A DNA stretch of 64,000 nt from Bidens hawaiensis (GCA_021521415.1 JAIQDT010000669.1:1-64000); one strand, 5' to 3'; shown: positions 41,953-54,064, counted from the first letter of the stretch. Program-made: numbers and translations. Notes: generated from the sequence alone by a model not told the origin.

Positions 41953-43579
41953 ATGGAGAATCACGGAAGCATTAGTCGAAGAATAATATTGTTTCCGCTA
42001 CCTTTCCAAGGTCATATCAGTCCCATGCTTCAGTTAGCAAACATTCTCCACACCCGCGGTTGCAAGATTACCATTATACACACCGAATACAACTCTCCTA
42101 AGCATTCTAACCATCCTCACTTCAGCTTCAAGCCCATCAAGGACGGGTTTCCCGAGATCGCTGACAAGTTGCATGGTACTCCAGACCCTACCTATTTTCT
42201 TAAGTACCTAAATAAAAGTTGTGTAGATCCGTTTAGGGATTGTCTGGCTAAGTTGTTGGCGGAACCTAATGAAGAAAGGGTTGCTTGTGTAATCACGGAT
42301 GCGGGTTTCTACTTTGCGCAAGCAGTGGCAGATGAGCTGAAACTTCCTCGGATCGCTCTCCGGACAGGCAGTATCGGTTGCACCCTTGCATATGACGTTT
42401 TACCCTTTTATTCTAAAGAGGCTTGCTTCAAGCTTACAAAACAAGGTCGGTAAAATCTTAATTTCCCCTTGAATCATCACTTTTATAGAATTTACATATA
42501 AAAGTCGATGTCCACTATTTTTTAAATATTAAACTAGAAGATTTATTTGCGTCAATATCCATCTTATATGACAAACTTGCAAAAATGTAGTAATGTTTAC
42601 ATCCTAGCTAGTAATATCTTCTAGGTGTCTTCAGTTTATAGACCTATAAATGTGATAATGTTTACACATATACAGTTTCATAAATGTTGGGTTAATGTTT
42701 CCAGATTCAGATTATGAAGCATCAGTGCTAGAATATCCACTTTTAAAATTCAAAGACATTGTGAAGATCACAACCAACCCACAAGGTATGGAGGCAATAG
42801 TCACCAACATGCTTAATCAGATGAAGGCATCATCAGGGATAATATGGAATACATTCAAAGAACTAGAAGAATCTGCTCTAGAAACTATCTCCCAAGATTT
42901 TCAAGTTCCAAGCTTCACTATAGGCCCTTTCCATAAATATTTCCCAGCATCTTCGAGCAGCTTGATCGAACAAGACCGAACCATTCTCTCATGGCTAGAC
43001 AAACAACTTCCCAAGTCAGTAGTGTATGTTAGTTTTGGAAGTGCCGCATGTATAACTAAGTCAGAATTTCAAGAGGTGGCACATGGGTTGGCTAATATTA
43101 GTTTACCGTTTTTGTGGGTGGTTCGACCGGGGATGGTTGTTGGTTCAAAATGGCTTGAGTCATTGCCCGGAGAATTCCTTGAAAGAATGGGTGATAGGGG
43201 TCGGATAGTAAAATGGTCTCCTCAACAAGAAGTCCTAGCTCATCCTGCAACAGGGTGTTTTTGGACTCATAATGGATGGAATTCAACATTAGAGAGCATA
43301 TGCGAAGGAGTTCCCATGATTTGTTCCCCATGTTTTGCCGACCAACCAATAAACGCAAGATATGTGAGTGATGTATGGAAGATTGGCGTGTTGTTGGAGG
43401 ACGGGTTCGAAAGGCTGGGAATCGAGAAGGCGATCAAACGAGTGATGAAGGATAAAGAAGGAGAAGAAATGCGTGAAAGAATAGGTTATCTTAAGGAGAA
43501 GGTAAACATCTCCGTCATTGAAGGTGGCTCTTCTTGTCGATCATTAAACAACTTAGTCAGTTATATATCATCGTTATAA
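41953..43579 (+). CDS. UGT76-family UDP-glucosyltransferase, intact
   Basis: Exons 41953-42445 and 42705-43579, GT donor at 42446 and AG acceptor at 42703-42704; the phase joins cleanly to 455 residues, the usual UGT76 length. The upstream in-frame ATG at 41923 is not used because paralogs begin at the equivalent of 41953. [17 protein letters not shown] holds the catalytic His and ITDAGFYFAQAVAD the partner Asp. The PSPG donor box runs from [17 protein letters not shown] to the closing Asp-Gln, whose Gln favours UDP-glucose. It is expected to be a cytosolic enzyme. The closest family members known to me glucosylate diterpenoids (UGT76G1), cytokinins (UGT76C) or N-hydroxypipecolate (UGT76B1); the acceptor here cannot be told. 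It is the only UGT76 copy in the window without a lesion. Confidence 0.92.
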
Positions 43580-43711
43580 TTTGTAAAAGATAAGTTGCAC
43601 TAAATTCGATATATTTATGAATTTTCGTTTTTACTTTCGAATTTAGGTAATTTATAAGATTATAATAAATGTTATTATTCAAATATTTTAGATTTTAGAT
43701 TAATCAATCCT

Positions 43712-44065
43712 TCACTTTTGGCTTAGTGATAGGAAGACTTGGTGTTTTCAGTGGAGACCCAAGTTCAATCATCATTTGTGTCACTTTGGTGGATATTGAC
43801 TGTAAAATATTTGAGCTAGGTCTTACGAAGTTGTCAGCTTGGATTCCGAGCCCACCTGGGTTTTCGTCCCACCATGTGTTACGCTAGAGAGTTTTGCTCT
43901 TGTGTGCACAAGGATTGTCAAATGACAGCTGACGGTATGGTTTCTCGGGGGAACGCCCAAGCCAAACTCTGAAGCCAGTGTGGACCCGATAAGTTCAACA
44001 TAATCTTGCCAGAGTTGGGCGAATAGGCTCTCCAAATTGGAGAGTGCGGTGATCTAAACACAAAA
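43712..44065 (+). repeat. Candidate tRNA-derived SINE
   Basis: TGGCTTAGTGATAGGAAG (about 43718) resembles a plant SINE A box and CAAGTTCAATC (about 43762) a B box about 40 bp later. The unit of about 340 bp ends in an A-rich tail (AAACACAAAAAACAAA). No target duplication was secured. It lies 130 bp downstream of the intact UGT76 gene. Confidence 0.45.
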
Positions 44066-44340
44066 AACAAAGTTATCGTTCTAGAAAAAAAAGTGACTTA
44101 ATCAATTAGATATTAATTAACATAAAGGTTTAGGTCATTTGATGTGTTTTCGTTGCCAAATGTACTTGTTGAATCTTCTAAAATTACATGTGACATTCCT
44201 TTAATTACATACATGCACACATACATTCATATCTTCATACGTTTATCCGTACGTATATATGTATATGTATGTATTTTTAAATTGCATTTTCATACATGAC
44301 TCCAAAACCTCGTCACGTGTCATGCTGGTATATAATTAGA
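44066..44340. other. Intergenic DNA
   Basis: No feature seen. Confidence 0.3.
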
Positions 44341-46206
44341 CTAGCTTTTGAATCCGTGTATTACACGGGATTTGTAAAGTGATAAAAATAAATAAGTTCT
44401 GTTATTTTAAAAAAATAAACAAAATGAAAGGTAAAAATAAATTAAAAAATCAGGTATGATATTTTAATTGTGATTCTTAAAATACTTTTCATGATTGAAA
44501 TTGCGTGTAGCTTAACATACCATATAATAAATCTAAAAGATTCGTTGATGATAATAAACCGAGTTGCTATAAATACAAGTGCCTACACAAGCCTTTGAGG
44601 CTATATTAGTTTTTATTGAAGTTGTTTTGAATGAACCAAAGTCACCATTTTTTAAAATGATCCATACGTATTCAATGATTGCCTCATGTCAAACAGAGCG
44701 AAACATGTGATATAATTATAGTCCGAAATGCGACAAACACAATTTGTTAATAGGATTGCATGTGCAAAAGGTGTCTTCACATTAAGCGCAACATGTGATA
44801 CAAATTTTGTATACAAATAAGTATTTTCAATTTTGTAAACACCATTTTAAGGTTTCATTTACCTTGTAAATTAATGTATTAGACAAAGTAAACGATTTAT
44901 GAATTATAAATTTTTCACGTTTCGCGACTTATGAAATGTATATTCTTCATGTTTCACTATGCATGTGTACTACACATTGTGGATAATATGAGCTTAATGC
45001 AATTTTTCGTGTAACAATGTTTAAAAGATGATGATCAATGTGCATATAGACAATAATCTATAGTATAATGTCATTAGATTACATATATGCACACCTAAAT
45101 ATATACTTTACGCAATGTTGAAAAACCACAACCAACCCAATAATTGATTATATTTAGCATCAATTCTTCTTGAATGGTGATTATAAACGTGACATTTATG
45201 CACCTTTAAATTAGGGATGACAATAGGTCGGGTCTGGGACGGGTCTAGGTATTCCCATACCCGAACCCGATTATAAAAACCCGTCCCAGACCCGCCCCAA
45301 ACCCGTCGGGTTTTTATCGAGTAATTACCCGTCGGGTATCGGGCATACCCGCGGGTTTCGGGCGTACCCGCTAGTTTATTAAAAATACCCGTTGGGCACA
45401 CCCGACATAAAACCAATCGGGTTTCTATCGGGCTTTGACAATATATATAAATAATCAATTACAAAAATTGATCACCGTAAATTAATCCAAATCAACCAAA
45501 ACGATATAGTAATTCTTCTAGTTTCATGATACATTTAATTAAAAAAATATACAGTTCTACCATAAAAAAAAAACAAAAATACTAGCAAAAAAGTGGGCAT
45601 GTTATGTTAGCTACTGTAACAAATAAATCAATTAGTTAATATGAATTTGATCGGAAAGTGAATTGTCAAATTATTTTAATATATATATATATAATAAATA
45701 TAATAGAGTATACTCTTTTTTAATGTTACTATATATTTTAGTCAATTAGTTGAACGACACCATCGCACCGGTTAACAAAAAATCAAAAATACTACTTTTA
45801 ATATTACTATGTTAAACATATGTATTTATATATGTATATCAAATATATACAAAAAATTATGTCGGGTATATAATCGGGTAAATGGGTCAATGTTATCGGG
45901 TAATCAGGCCGGGTAAACGGGTATTTTATAAATCCCAAACCCGTCTCAGACCCGCGAAAAATTTCAAAACTAATCCCAAACCCTAATGGGACGGGTAATA
46001 CCCGTCCCAATCATGTCGGGTTTCGGGTATTCCCGTCGGGTCCGGGTTTGACACCAATTGATAATGAGTTAATAAAATCCATCTAACGATGCTATAACCC
46101 AATTGATAAAATGGTTTTTGACTAATGGATAGTTAGGATGAATGAGATGAGACATTATGAATGTAGGCTTGACACCTAAGCATCAACACTTTGTTTTATT
46201 AGTAGA
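44341..46206 (-). mobile_element. Helitron, reverse orientation (5' end tentative)
   Basis: The 3' end is convincing: hairpin at 44352-44371 (CCGTGTA/TACACGG type), then CTAG at 44341-44344. A likely 5' end reads TCTACTAATAAAAC on the minus strand at 46206 leftwards, but the preceding base is C, not the A expected. The interior holds no gene and includes the CGGGT-rich repeat at 45211-46055. Confidence 0.55.
45211..46055. repeat. Element with CGGGT/ACCCG-rich ends
   Basis: The left end (45211-45430) and right end (45860-46055) are dense in CGGGT and ACCCG in opposing arrangement, with an AT-rich middle. The left edge TAGGGATGACAATAGG resembles hAT-type non-autonomous elements. The right edge lacks the complementary terminus, so it is truncated or degenerate. 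Confidence 0.5.
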
Positions 46207-46591
46207 GTAACATAAGATTTGTTTTGTTGAAATTGATTATGTAATAAATGTTTATGAAATAAAAAAAATGAAATTATATAGTTTCCAAAAATCAAAGAAT
46301 TTGGTTTTATAACTTTTTAGAAAAAATATAAGTTACAGGACTCCAAATTTCTTTAGATATAACTAATCATTGTTTCAATGGTTAAAAGTTTTTTTTAGAA
46401 TGGCTACATTTATAATTTTAAATTAAAGATACAAAATTAATAATCACATTAATTGAAAATTTAAATTAAATAGCACAATTAAAAAATTATATATATGAAG
46501 TGAGAAGTCTCGCATAATTCAAACTGAATTCATGAGTGTTTATTGTTAAAACATGTGTTGAAAAATCTTTATCAATTGGGTTATAGCATCA
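46088..46591. repeat. Short inverted repeat pair
   Basis: GATGCTATAACCCAATTGAT (about 46089-46108) is the exact reverse complement of a segment at about 46572-46591. Arms of about 21 bp lie 460 bp apart, without a clear target duplication. It may be a degraded MITE overlapping the Helitron end. Confidence 0.45.
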
Positions 46592-47283
46592 TGTAACTTA
46601 TAGGAATTCAAACTGAATTCATGAGTCAGCCGAGTGTTCATGGGTGTTGGCCTTAAGTGAGGATTTTCCCAAGATCGGAAGACGAGTGTATCCCGATATA
46701 ATGAACAAGTTCTATCTTTTGTAAAACTAACCGGGATGATGCATTTCGTGAGTCAACCAATCGGTTCAGTTGGTTTGTAAATTACTTGTCCTTCCGAATA
46801 TTAAAGATCTACTCGTCGTGATGAAAACATTTACGCATTAGTCGTGGGAGTTATTAAGATACATACATCTTCTTTGCTCGTGGCGATTGAACGAGTATGG
46901 AACGTGCTTGTTTTGGTTAATTTATCGTCGACACAACGCATATCTTTAGTGGTTCTATAAACTACTTGTTTCATTGCACGAACTACTCGAACGATTAGTT
47001 TTTTAATTTTATCTAAAACATAAATTTGGTTTTTTAAAATACCTTTTTAAAAAAATTTCGCTACAATAAAGTCTTCATTTTCTAGAACCATATGTGATCC
47101 AATGCTAATAGTGAACACACCATTTATTCTTGTCTGTTGTAAATATACGTAAGCAAATTGACTACCCGCTTGTCTTGAATCAATAAACCAAATATTAAAT
47201 TGTATATCAGCATTTGCTTCGGCTGGATTCTAAAAGGGCACATGTTTCATACCCTAAGCTACCCACCCACCATTTAATGACAA
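46592..47283. other. Intergenic DNA
   Basis: No gene or repeat boundary is recognised. Confidence 0.3.
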
Positions 47284-47316
47284 CCAGTATAGGTGACCCG
47301 CGCGTTGCGCTGGGTC
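47284..47316 (-). mobile_element. Helitron 3' terminus, reverse orientation
   Basis: On the minus strand a strong hairpin (47295-47316, GACCC-GCGC stem) is followed by an 8-bp gap and CTGG (47284-47287, a CTRR end), then T. The 5' end, further right, was not located. Confidence 0.6.
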
Positions 47317-49169
47317 AATACTTCTATCCATTGGATCATTGTAATAAAACTCGCTCATTGTAACCGGCCATTAAATCGTACAAAAAAAAAGACGTAAAAA
47401 TGTTAAAACACACTGCGTCTACTTCTAGGTAGTAAAACACGCGGTTTACAGAAAGTTGTTAAACCATACTAAGAACGAACGTAAATGTGTTAAAATGCGC
47501 ACCCGCTTTAACTCGGCCTTTGTAGTGTGTGTTATCATTATTTGTGGTTGATTATCTATTTTGGGCCCTAAAAAAATAACTATTTTTCTAAAATAGATAA
47601 AGCAATTAAGACTTTAAACGTATAAAATATAAAACCTCAAACTTAAATAGTTATACACGTGATAACATGAAATTCAATTTTAATTTTTTTTTGTTAGATA
47701 CGTTTGAGACATAAAGTATGAATTTATAAACTTCAAAGTTCATCTACAAATACTTATTTATTTTTAACTAAAATGATTTTTAAAATATATTATTGACAAA
47801 CTTTAGGGGCTAATTTTGTAATATATAGAAACTTTAGAGGCTAATTTAGAGATTTGATAAAGTATATACTCCTGCTTGTATAAGATAGTTGTACTAAAAG
47901 CTTTCAAAGTTGTTCCAAAAATGAATAGTAAAACACACTCACAAAGAAAAGTTCCTAATTAATATATAGTTAATTTTCATTTATTAAAAAACAAATATAA
48001 ACGAATCAGACCTAGCAAGATACTAGACCACGACTCGCACCATAAATACAATCTAACCCGAACACTTTAAATCTACATCAATTCTCTCAAAACAAATACG
48101 TGCCCACCCGATGTAATTCTAACCCAAAGGTAACTAAAAGCTCTTACGTTTCCCACCACCCCATCCACCGTTATCGCCGAGTCGACAAAACAACGTCTCA
48201 TTTCAAGCCTTCCATAAACACCACAATGACACCAAATACGCCGTAAAAAGATACTTCGTTTTTTTCTTGGAAACTTTGTGTATTTATATAAAATATAAAT
48301 CTAGAATATCTAGAATTCTAAACGTGAAGATAATTGCATGATCCCGTTTTTTTATGTTAACTAAACAAGAGTTTTATTTAATTAAAATCAAACAGATTAT
48401 AATAAAGTGATAAGTAAACAGCTAATAAGATATGTCGCAATTCATTTTAGATAGAAAGACGCATCTAAAATAGAGTGTCTTCAGTGTGTTAGGATGTATG
48501 GAGAATGACGATAGATTGAAGAATAAAATGGATCGATGAGAGATTATACTTCAAGATTAAAGTAATTATGAAGGTGTATAGAGGTTATGAAGAATATCCT
48601 ATTTTTTTTAATGTAAAATATTAATCTCCAACAAATTCTCTCTCTCTCTCTCTCTCGAGATCGAATTGATAGTGGTGTTTGGATCATCGGTACTTAGTGT
48701 ACCCGAATGTAGGGTTTTTAAAGTCGGATATATATCTGAACCTTTCGGATAGTTGATTTCACTATTTCGAATTCGCATTCGGATTTTCGGATATTTCGGA
48801 TATGAATTCGGATTTTTTTAGACACCCCTACCCGAAAGGGTACCCGAGGGTGCTCCAAACACCCACATTCACGGGTTCATAAACCAAAACGCTTACTCAC
48901 TAGTCGAACCCGCGCCACCGGTACGTTGCAGCCTAATTTATTCTTGTAATTTGTCATTTCTAAACATGTGGATGATTTGATGCCGATTAAAATCAAAATA
49001 AATTTGCTTCTTTTATGCATAAAATTCATCACATTAAATGTCAATCACTATTTAGGTACATCTAACTTCTAAGAGATCGAACAGTACACACACGTGGTTG
49101 TTTAACTTAAATGCTTATAAATAAGGCAAACATATGTAAAGCTAACCAAGATCATAGCCATGAACAATC
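47317..49169. repeat. Intergenic DNA with CT microsatellite and CGGATA-rich repeat
   Basis: The first part is probably Helitron interior. A (CT)n tract lies at about 48637-48658. At 48690-48850 repeated TCGGAT words end in GACACCCCTACCCG, resembling one end of a hAT-like MITE. The promoter of the next UGT76 copy should lie in the last 200 bp. Confidence 0.45.
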
Positions 49170-50530
49170 ATGAACCAGCAGCAACCGTGCAACCGCAGGC
49201 TTGTGCTCTTTCCATTACCATTTCAAGGTCACATAAACCCCATGTTCAATTAGCAAACATTCTCTATACCAAAGGCTTCAAGATTACCATCATTCACACC
49301 GATTTAAACCCTCCGAATCAATCCAACTACCCGCAATTCACCTTCGAGTCAATCCCCGGTGGGTTGATGTTTAAATCCAAAGAAGAGGTGTTAACTCTGG
49401 GAACTAGTAATTATGTCATCAACTTCATAAACAAAAGTTGCATCGAACCGTTCACGGTCTGCATGGCTAAGTTGCTAGACCGTGAGCCCGTGACATGCTT
49501 GATCTCAGATGCATTATGGCATTTCACTCAGCCGGTGGCGGACAGTTTGAAACTTAAACGAATTGCGTTAAGAACAAGTAGTCTATCTTGCATCCCGGTT
49601 TATGCAGCTTTTGTTCTTGGTGAGACTAGTTACTTCAAATCGGCACTTAAAGAAGAGCTTGTGTTGATGACGGAAAACGATATAGAAAATATTAAGAAAG
49701 ACGGGTCCGAAAAGGGGAACAAGGAGTTGATATGCAACATGATTAACGAAACAAAGGTGGCTTCCGGGATCATATTCAACACTTTCAAAGAGCTAGAAGA
49801 GCCAGCATTTTTAGCCTTGTCCCAAGATTTTAAGATCCCGAGTTTCCCCATCGGTCCGTTTCATACGTATTTCCCCGCATCGTCTAGCAGTTTATTACAA
49901 CAAGATAAAAGCTCGATTTCGTGGTTGGACCGCCAACCGGCTAGCTCGGTGGTGTACTTGAGTTTTGGGAGTATTGCTCAGATGGGTGAAGCTGAGTTTA
50001 CTGAAATGGCTTGGGGTTAGCAAATAGTAAGCAGCGGTTCCTGCGGGTCGTTCGGCCTGGTTCGGTTAATGGGTCTCAATGGCTCGAGTCATTACCAAAA
50101 GGGTTCAAGGAGGAAGTAGGTGAGAGAGGGTGTATTGTCAAGTGGGCCCCGCAACAAGAAGTACTAGCTCATCAAGCCGTGGGGTGTTTTTGGACTCATA
50201 ATGGATGGAACTCGACTCTGGAGAGTATTTGTGAAGGTGTTCCTATGATCTGCTCGCCTTGTTCCTATGATCTGCTCGCCTTGTTCCTATGACCAACCGA
50301 TTAATGCATGTTACATGACAGATGTTTGGAAAACAGGAGTGATGTTGGATAGTAAGATGAACCGATAGGAGACCAGAATCGCGATAAAAAGAGTAATTGT
50401 GGAAAAAGAAGGTAATGAGCTGAGACTAAGAGCTAAATCACTTCAAGAGAAGGTGAAGAAATCTCTACAAAAAGGTGGATCTGCATACCGATCACTAGAG
50501 AAATTAGTTGACTATATCCTCTCTTTCTAG
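49170..50530 (+). pseudogene. UGT76 pseudogene, intronless, four lesions
   Basis: Start chosen at 49170 (MNQQQPC, followed in frame by [17 protein letters not shown]); the ATG at 49160 is in the wrong frame. Lesions: a 1-base deletion at about 49244, a 1-base deletion at about 50011-50016 (start of the [10 protein letters not shown] segment), a 22-bp tandem duplication in the PSPG box (50239-50260 and 50261-50282), and TAG at 50366-50368. Recognisable parts include ISDALWHFTQPVAD, VVYLSFGSIAQ, and the PSPG segment from [10 protein letters not shown]. Unlike the others it has no intron between SYFKSALKE and the KVASGIIFNTFKE segment, so it belongs to a separate UGT76 subgroup. It cannot give a full enzyme. 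Confidence 0.9.
50239..50282 (+). repeat. 22-bp perfect tandem duplication
   Basis: Two identical 22-bp units starting GTTCCTATGATC, plus a 9-base partial third, within the PSPG box of the pseudogene. 22 is not a multiple of three, so it shifts the frame. Confidence 0.95.
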
Positions 50531-50829
50531 TATGTAGGTATTCCTATCGTTCATGTTTTTATTGTTCAGAATAAACCAGTGGCAAATAATTTCACGCATG
50601 TAGCCGGAAACATATACGTATTACAAATTCAAAAAGGTTATTTACAATGGTGTTAGGCTTGATTACACAAATGAATTCTCATGTAATGTAACTAAGAAAA
50701 AAGCGTGACACGTATTATACATCCAAGGTGCCTATGTACATTATTATAAAAATGGATATCATACTTCGCATTTAATTGACCTGCAAAAGGTAGTTATACC
50801 TTTCATTCATATCTAGATGCAACTTCTAC

Positions 50830-51150
50830 TATTTACTTGTTGGTCTACAACATAGGGCCAACTGACCATGGCACACCTTCAATCAATCGATCAATCATAC
50901 TTTATGATCGGCGAGTTCCACCCACTTTGCGTTAAAAAGCCATCGACAGCTCGGTGAGCCAAGACCACCTCTTGTGGCGCCGTCTCAACTAAATACTCTG
51001 TCTCCTCGATCCCTTTTGACAATTCCAACAGGACCTCAGATGGAATATTAGTAACCGCTTTTCACCGGCCCATACCAAAACTCCATGTACTGATCCTTTG
51101 TCATTACAAGACTTCCAAAACTAACGTAAATAACCGACTTCGTTCATAAA
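50830..51150 (-). pseudogene. UGT709-like fragment
   Basis: About 320 bp aligning on the minus strand to the part of the intact gene at 62906-63868 that covers SVIYVSFGSL, the WYGLVNSG segment and the PSPG box up to GVPMICWPYF. Deletions and stops are frequent. Homology stops at its right edge just past ATAACCGACTTC, at the same point as in the copy at 55735-59188, so both come from one already truncated ancestor. It is non-functional. Confidence 0.75.
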
Positions 51151-51745
51151 GATTATAAATGAACGATTAACGAGCATAAATGTACGTACAAAACTAAACA
51201 TAGGTGAACGAGAAAAACTGAGCTAAAACTAATGAGAAGAAGAATGTGTTGGCTCTAAAAAGTTTATAAAAAAGATAGTAATTTAATGAATATATTAACA
51301 AACTTACAAAAACAAACTTTAATGAATGAACAAAAACAAGCATTATTGTGTTCGTTCATTTAACTAAAAATGAACAAACTTTTTTGATCATATATACTCT
51401 TTTGTTTCTTATATAAATGAACATCCCACTGAATAATTCATGAACGGTTCAATAAACGTTCGTCGTTCGATTCGTTTCCAAGACTTGGGAGTTTTTGGAC
51501 ACTAGCTTGTAATTGGTTAATTTTTTTGCAAGGTAGTCAAATGACCATTCTTGTGATTTTCAATAGTACTCAGTTATCAAATTCAATTTGTTGAAGATTA
51601 AGTCACTTATCAAATTCAATTTATACATTTAAGGACTTTCATATGCTGTCAATGGTCAAAGAAGGGACTTAATACTATAAAATGCAAACTAGTCTAGCAA
51701 AATATCATTAATCTTCATTCACCTCACCTTTGAGTCTTGCTAAGC
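51151..51745. other. Spacer and UGT76 promoter region
   Basis: The last about 250 bp align to the region before 60087 (shared words TAATTGGTTAATTTTTTTGCAAG and ATTAAGTCA.TTATCAAATTC), so this is duplicated promoter DNA. A shared AAAAGTTTATAAA-containing block at about 51250 also matches about 59290. Confidence 0.5.
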
Positions 51746-54064
51746 ATGGAGACCCAGAGAAGCGTAACCAATCTTCGGAGAATAATATTGTTTCCGCTAC
51801 CTTTTCAGGGTCATATCAATCCCATGCTTCAGTTAGCAAACATTCTACACGCCCGCGGTTTCAAGATCACCATTATACACGCCGAATACAACTCTCCTAA
51901 CCCTTCCAACTATCCTCACTTCACCTTCAAACCCATCAAGGACCGGTTTTTGGAGATCGCTCACCAGTTGCCTACAAACTGAAACGGTGCTTATTATGTC
52001 GAGTATATAAATAAAAGCTGTGTAGATCCTTTTAGAGATTGTCTGGCTGCGATGTTGGCAGAACCCGGTGAAGAAAGAGTTGCTTGTTTGATCTCGGATG
52101 CGGGTTTCTACTTCACGCAGGCGGTGGCAGATGATCTGAAGCTACCTCGGATAGTGCTTAGGACAAGCAGTCTTGGTTGCGGTCTTGCTTACGTCGCTTT
52201 ACCCTTTAACTCTAAAAAAGATTGGTTTTACTTGACAAAAGAAGGTACGTTGGTCATATTTCGTTACATATGTAACAGTTGTTTCTAAATTTAGTTTTAT
52301 TTTACATACTAAATATGCACTATTTTTAAAAATATTAAGTGAAGGATTTTTTTTGTTTTTTATTTTATTTTTGAGCGTAATCCTTCATATAACTTATACG
52401 GAGTATGATGTTATTATTTAATTTATAACAGACGTTTTGTTTGATACATGACTACTTATGTTGTAGCAACTCAAATTAGACCTATTCAGTTTCTTGGTTG
52501 ATTCAGATAAAAAAAGAGTTGCTTATGGTTCATTTTAGTAGTTTACTAAGTTATATTAAGGACTAATTTAGCTACATCTACAAAATACTGTAAAATTGTC
52601 AATTTGAGTCAATTATAATGATACCCTAAACATGTAAAAGCATCCCACCTTTGAAAAGTTTAGTAATATCACAATAAATTTATTAAATGTCTAACTCATA
52701 CACATTCTAAGCCTAATTCTAGATCTATATTAATATTGTCGACCACGTAACTATGTCCACCGCCATTTAAGAAAGAATATTTTGTTGTACATCTTGATAC
52801 CGCTAGCTAGACTACAAACATTTAAACGAGTTAAGTTGTAAAGAAAATTGTGATTAATTATTGGCGGAAATTAACAGGTTATTACGATACTATAATTCAT
52901 CATGTACAAAATGAGTCCCGTATACAAATGCATTTCTTACCGTATGATCCTACAATTTTCCATTAATCTAAATGTTATTTACGAAAACGACAACATTTCA
53001 TTAAGAAATATTGCTAGTTTTCTTCAACATAAAGGTTTGCTAACATGTAAATAAACATGTGGTGACATGCAATATATCCAACCTATTCTTTTTTTCGAAC
53101 GTTACTACTTTTTTATTATCCTAGTTGACTTGCTAAAATTAAAACATACATTATATGATACACTCTAAATGTTAGATCGATGTTTCCAGACTCAGATTAT
53201 GAAGCATCTGTACCACAATATCCACTTTTGAGAATCAAAGACATTGTAAAGATCTCAAACTACCCACAAAGCATGGGAGACTTTATCACCAACATGCTTA
53301 ATCAGATGAAAGCATCATCAGGAATCATATGGAACACCTTCAAAGAACTCGAAGAATCTGCTCTAGAAACTATCTCCCAAGATATTCCGGTTCCAAGCTT
53401 CACTCTAGGTCCATTCCATAAATATTTTCTAGCGTCTTCAAGCAGTTTGATTGAGCAAGACCGGACTATTCTATCGTGGCTAGACAAACAACCTCCCAAG
53501 TCAGTAATATATGTTAGCTTTGGAAGTGTTGCACATATAACCGAGTCAGAATTTCAAGAGGTGGCACATGGGTTGGCTAATATCGGTTTACCATTTTTGT
53601 GGGCCGTTCGACCTGGAATCGTCATTGGTTCAGAATGGCTCGAGGCATTACCTGAAAAGTTCTTAGAAAGAATGGGAGATAGGGGGCGGATAGTGAAATG
53701 GTCTCCCCAACAAGAAGTACTAGCTCATCCTGCAACGGGTTGTTTTTGGACTCACAGTGGATGGAATTCAACAATGGAGAGCATATGTGAAGAAGTTTCT
53801 ATGATTTGCTCTCCGTGTTTTGGTGACCAGCCAATAAATGCAAGACATGTGAGTGACGTTTGGAAGATTGGTGTTTTGTTGGAGGATGGTTTTGAAAGGG
53901 TGGGAATCGAGAAGGCGATTAAACGAGTAATGATGGACAAAGAAGGAGAGGAAATGCGTGAGAGAATAAGTTATCTTAAGGAGAAGTTAAACCTCTCACT
54001 CGAAGAAGCTGGCTCTTCGTCTCAATCATTAAACAACTTGGTCGATTATATTTCATCGTTCTGA
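51746..54064 (+). pseudogene. UGT76 gene with a single nonsense codon
   Basis: Exons 51746-52244 and 53190-54064 (donor GT at 52245, acceptor AG at 53188-53189) would give 457 residues. The only lesion seen is TGA at 51980-51982 (codon 79), where the sister copy has CGA, a C-to-T change. Everything else is present: [17 protein letters not shown] with the catalytic His, ISDAGFYFTQAVADD with the Asp, VIYVSFGSVAH, and a PSPG box starting [17 protein letters not shown]. In the box, ICEEVSMICS replaces the [10 protein letters not shown] of the intact paralog. The intron is 945 bp, far longer than in the sister. It may be a recent pseudogene, a null allele or a read error. Role as for the paralog at 41953. 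Confidence 0.88.

Noticed and set aside
46088..46591. Mutator-type element with 21-bp terminal repeats
   Set aside because: The arms are exact, but no 9-bp target duplication is present and the arms are too short; kept only as an inverted repeat.
53302..53940. Minus-strand frames within UGT76 exon 2
   Set aside because: These are shadows; the same antisense frames recur in all paralogs because the sense strand is conserved.
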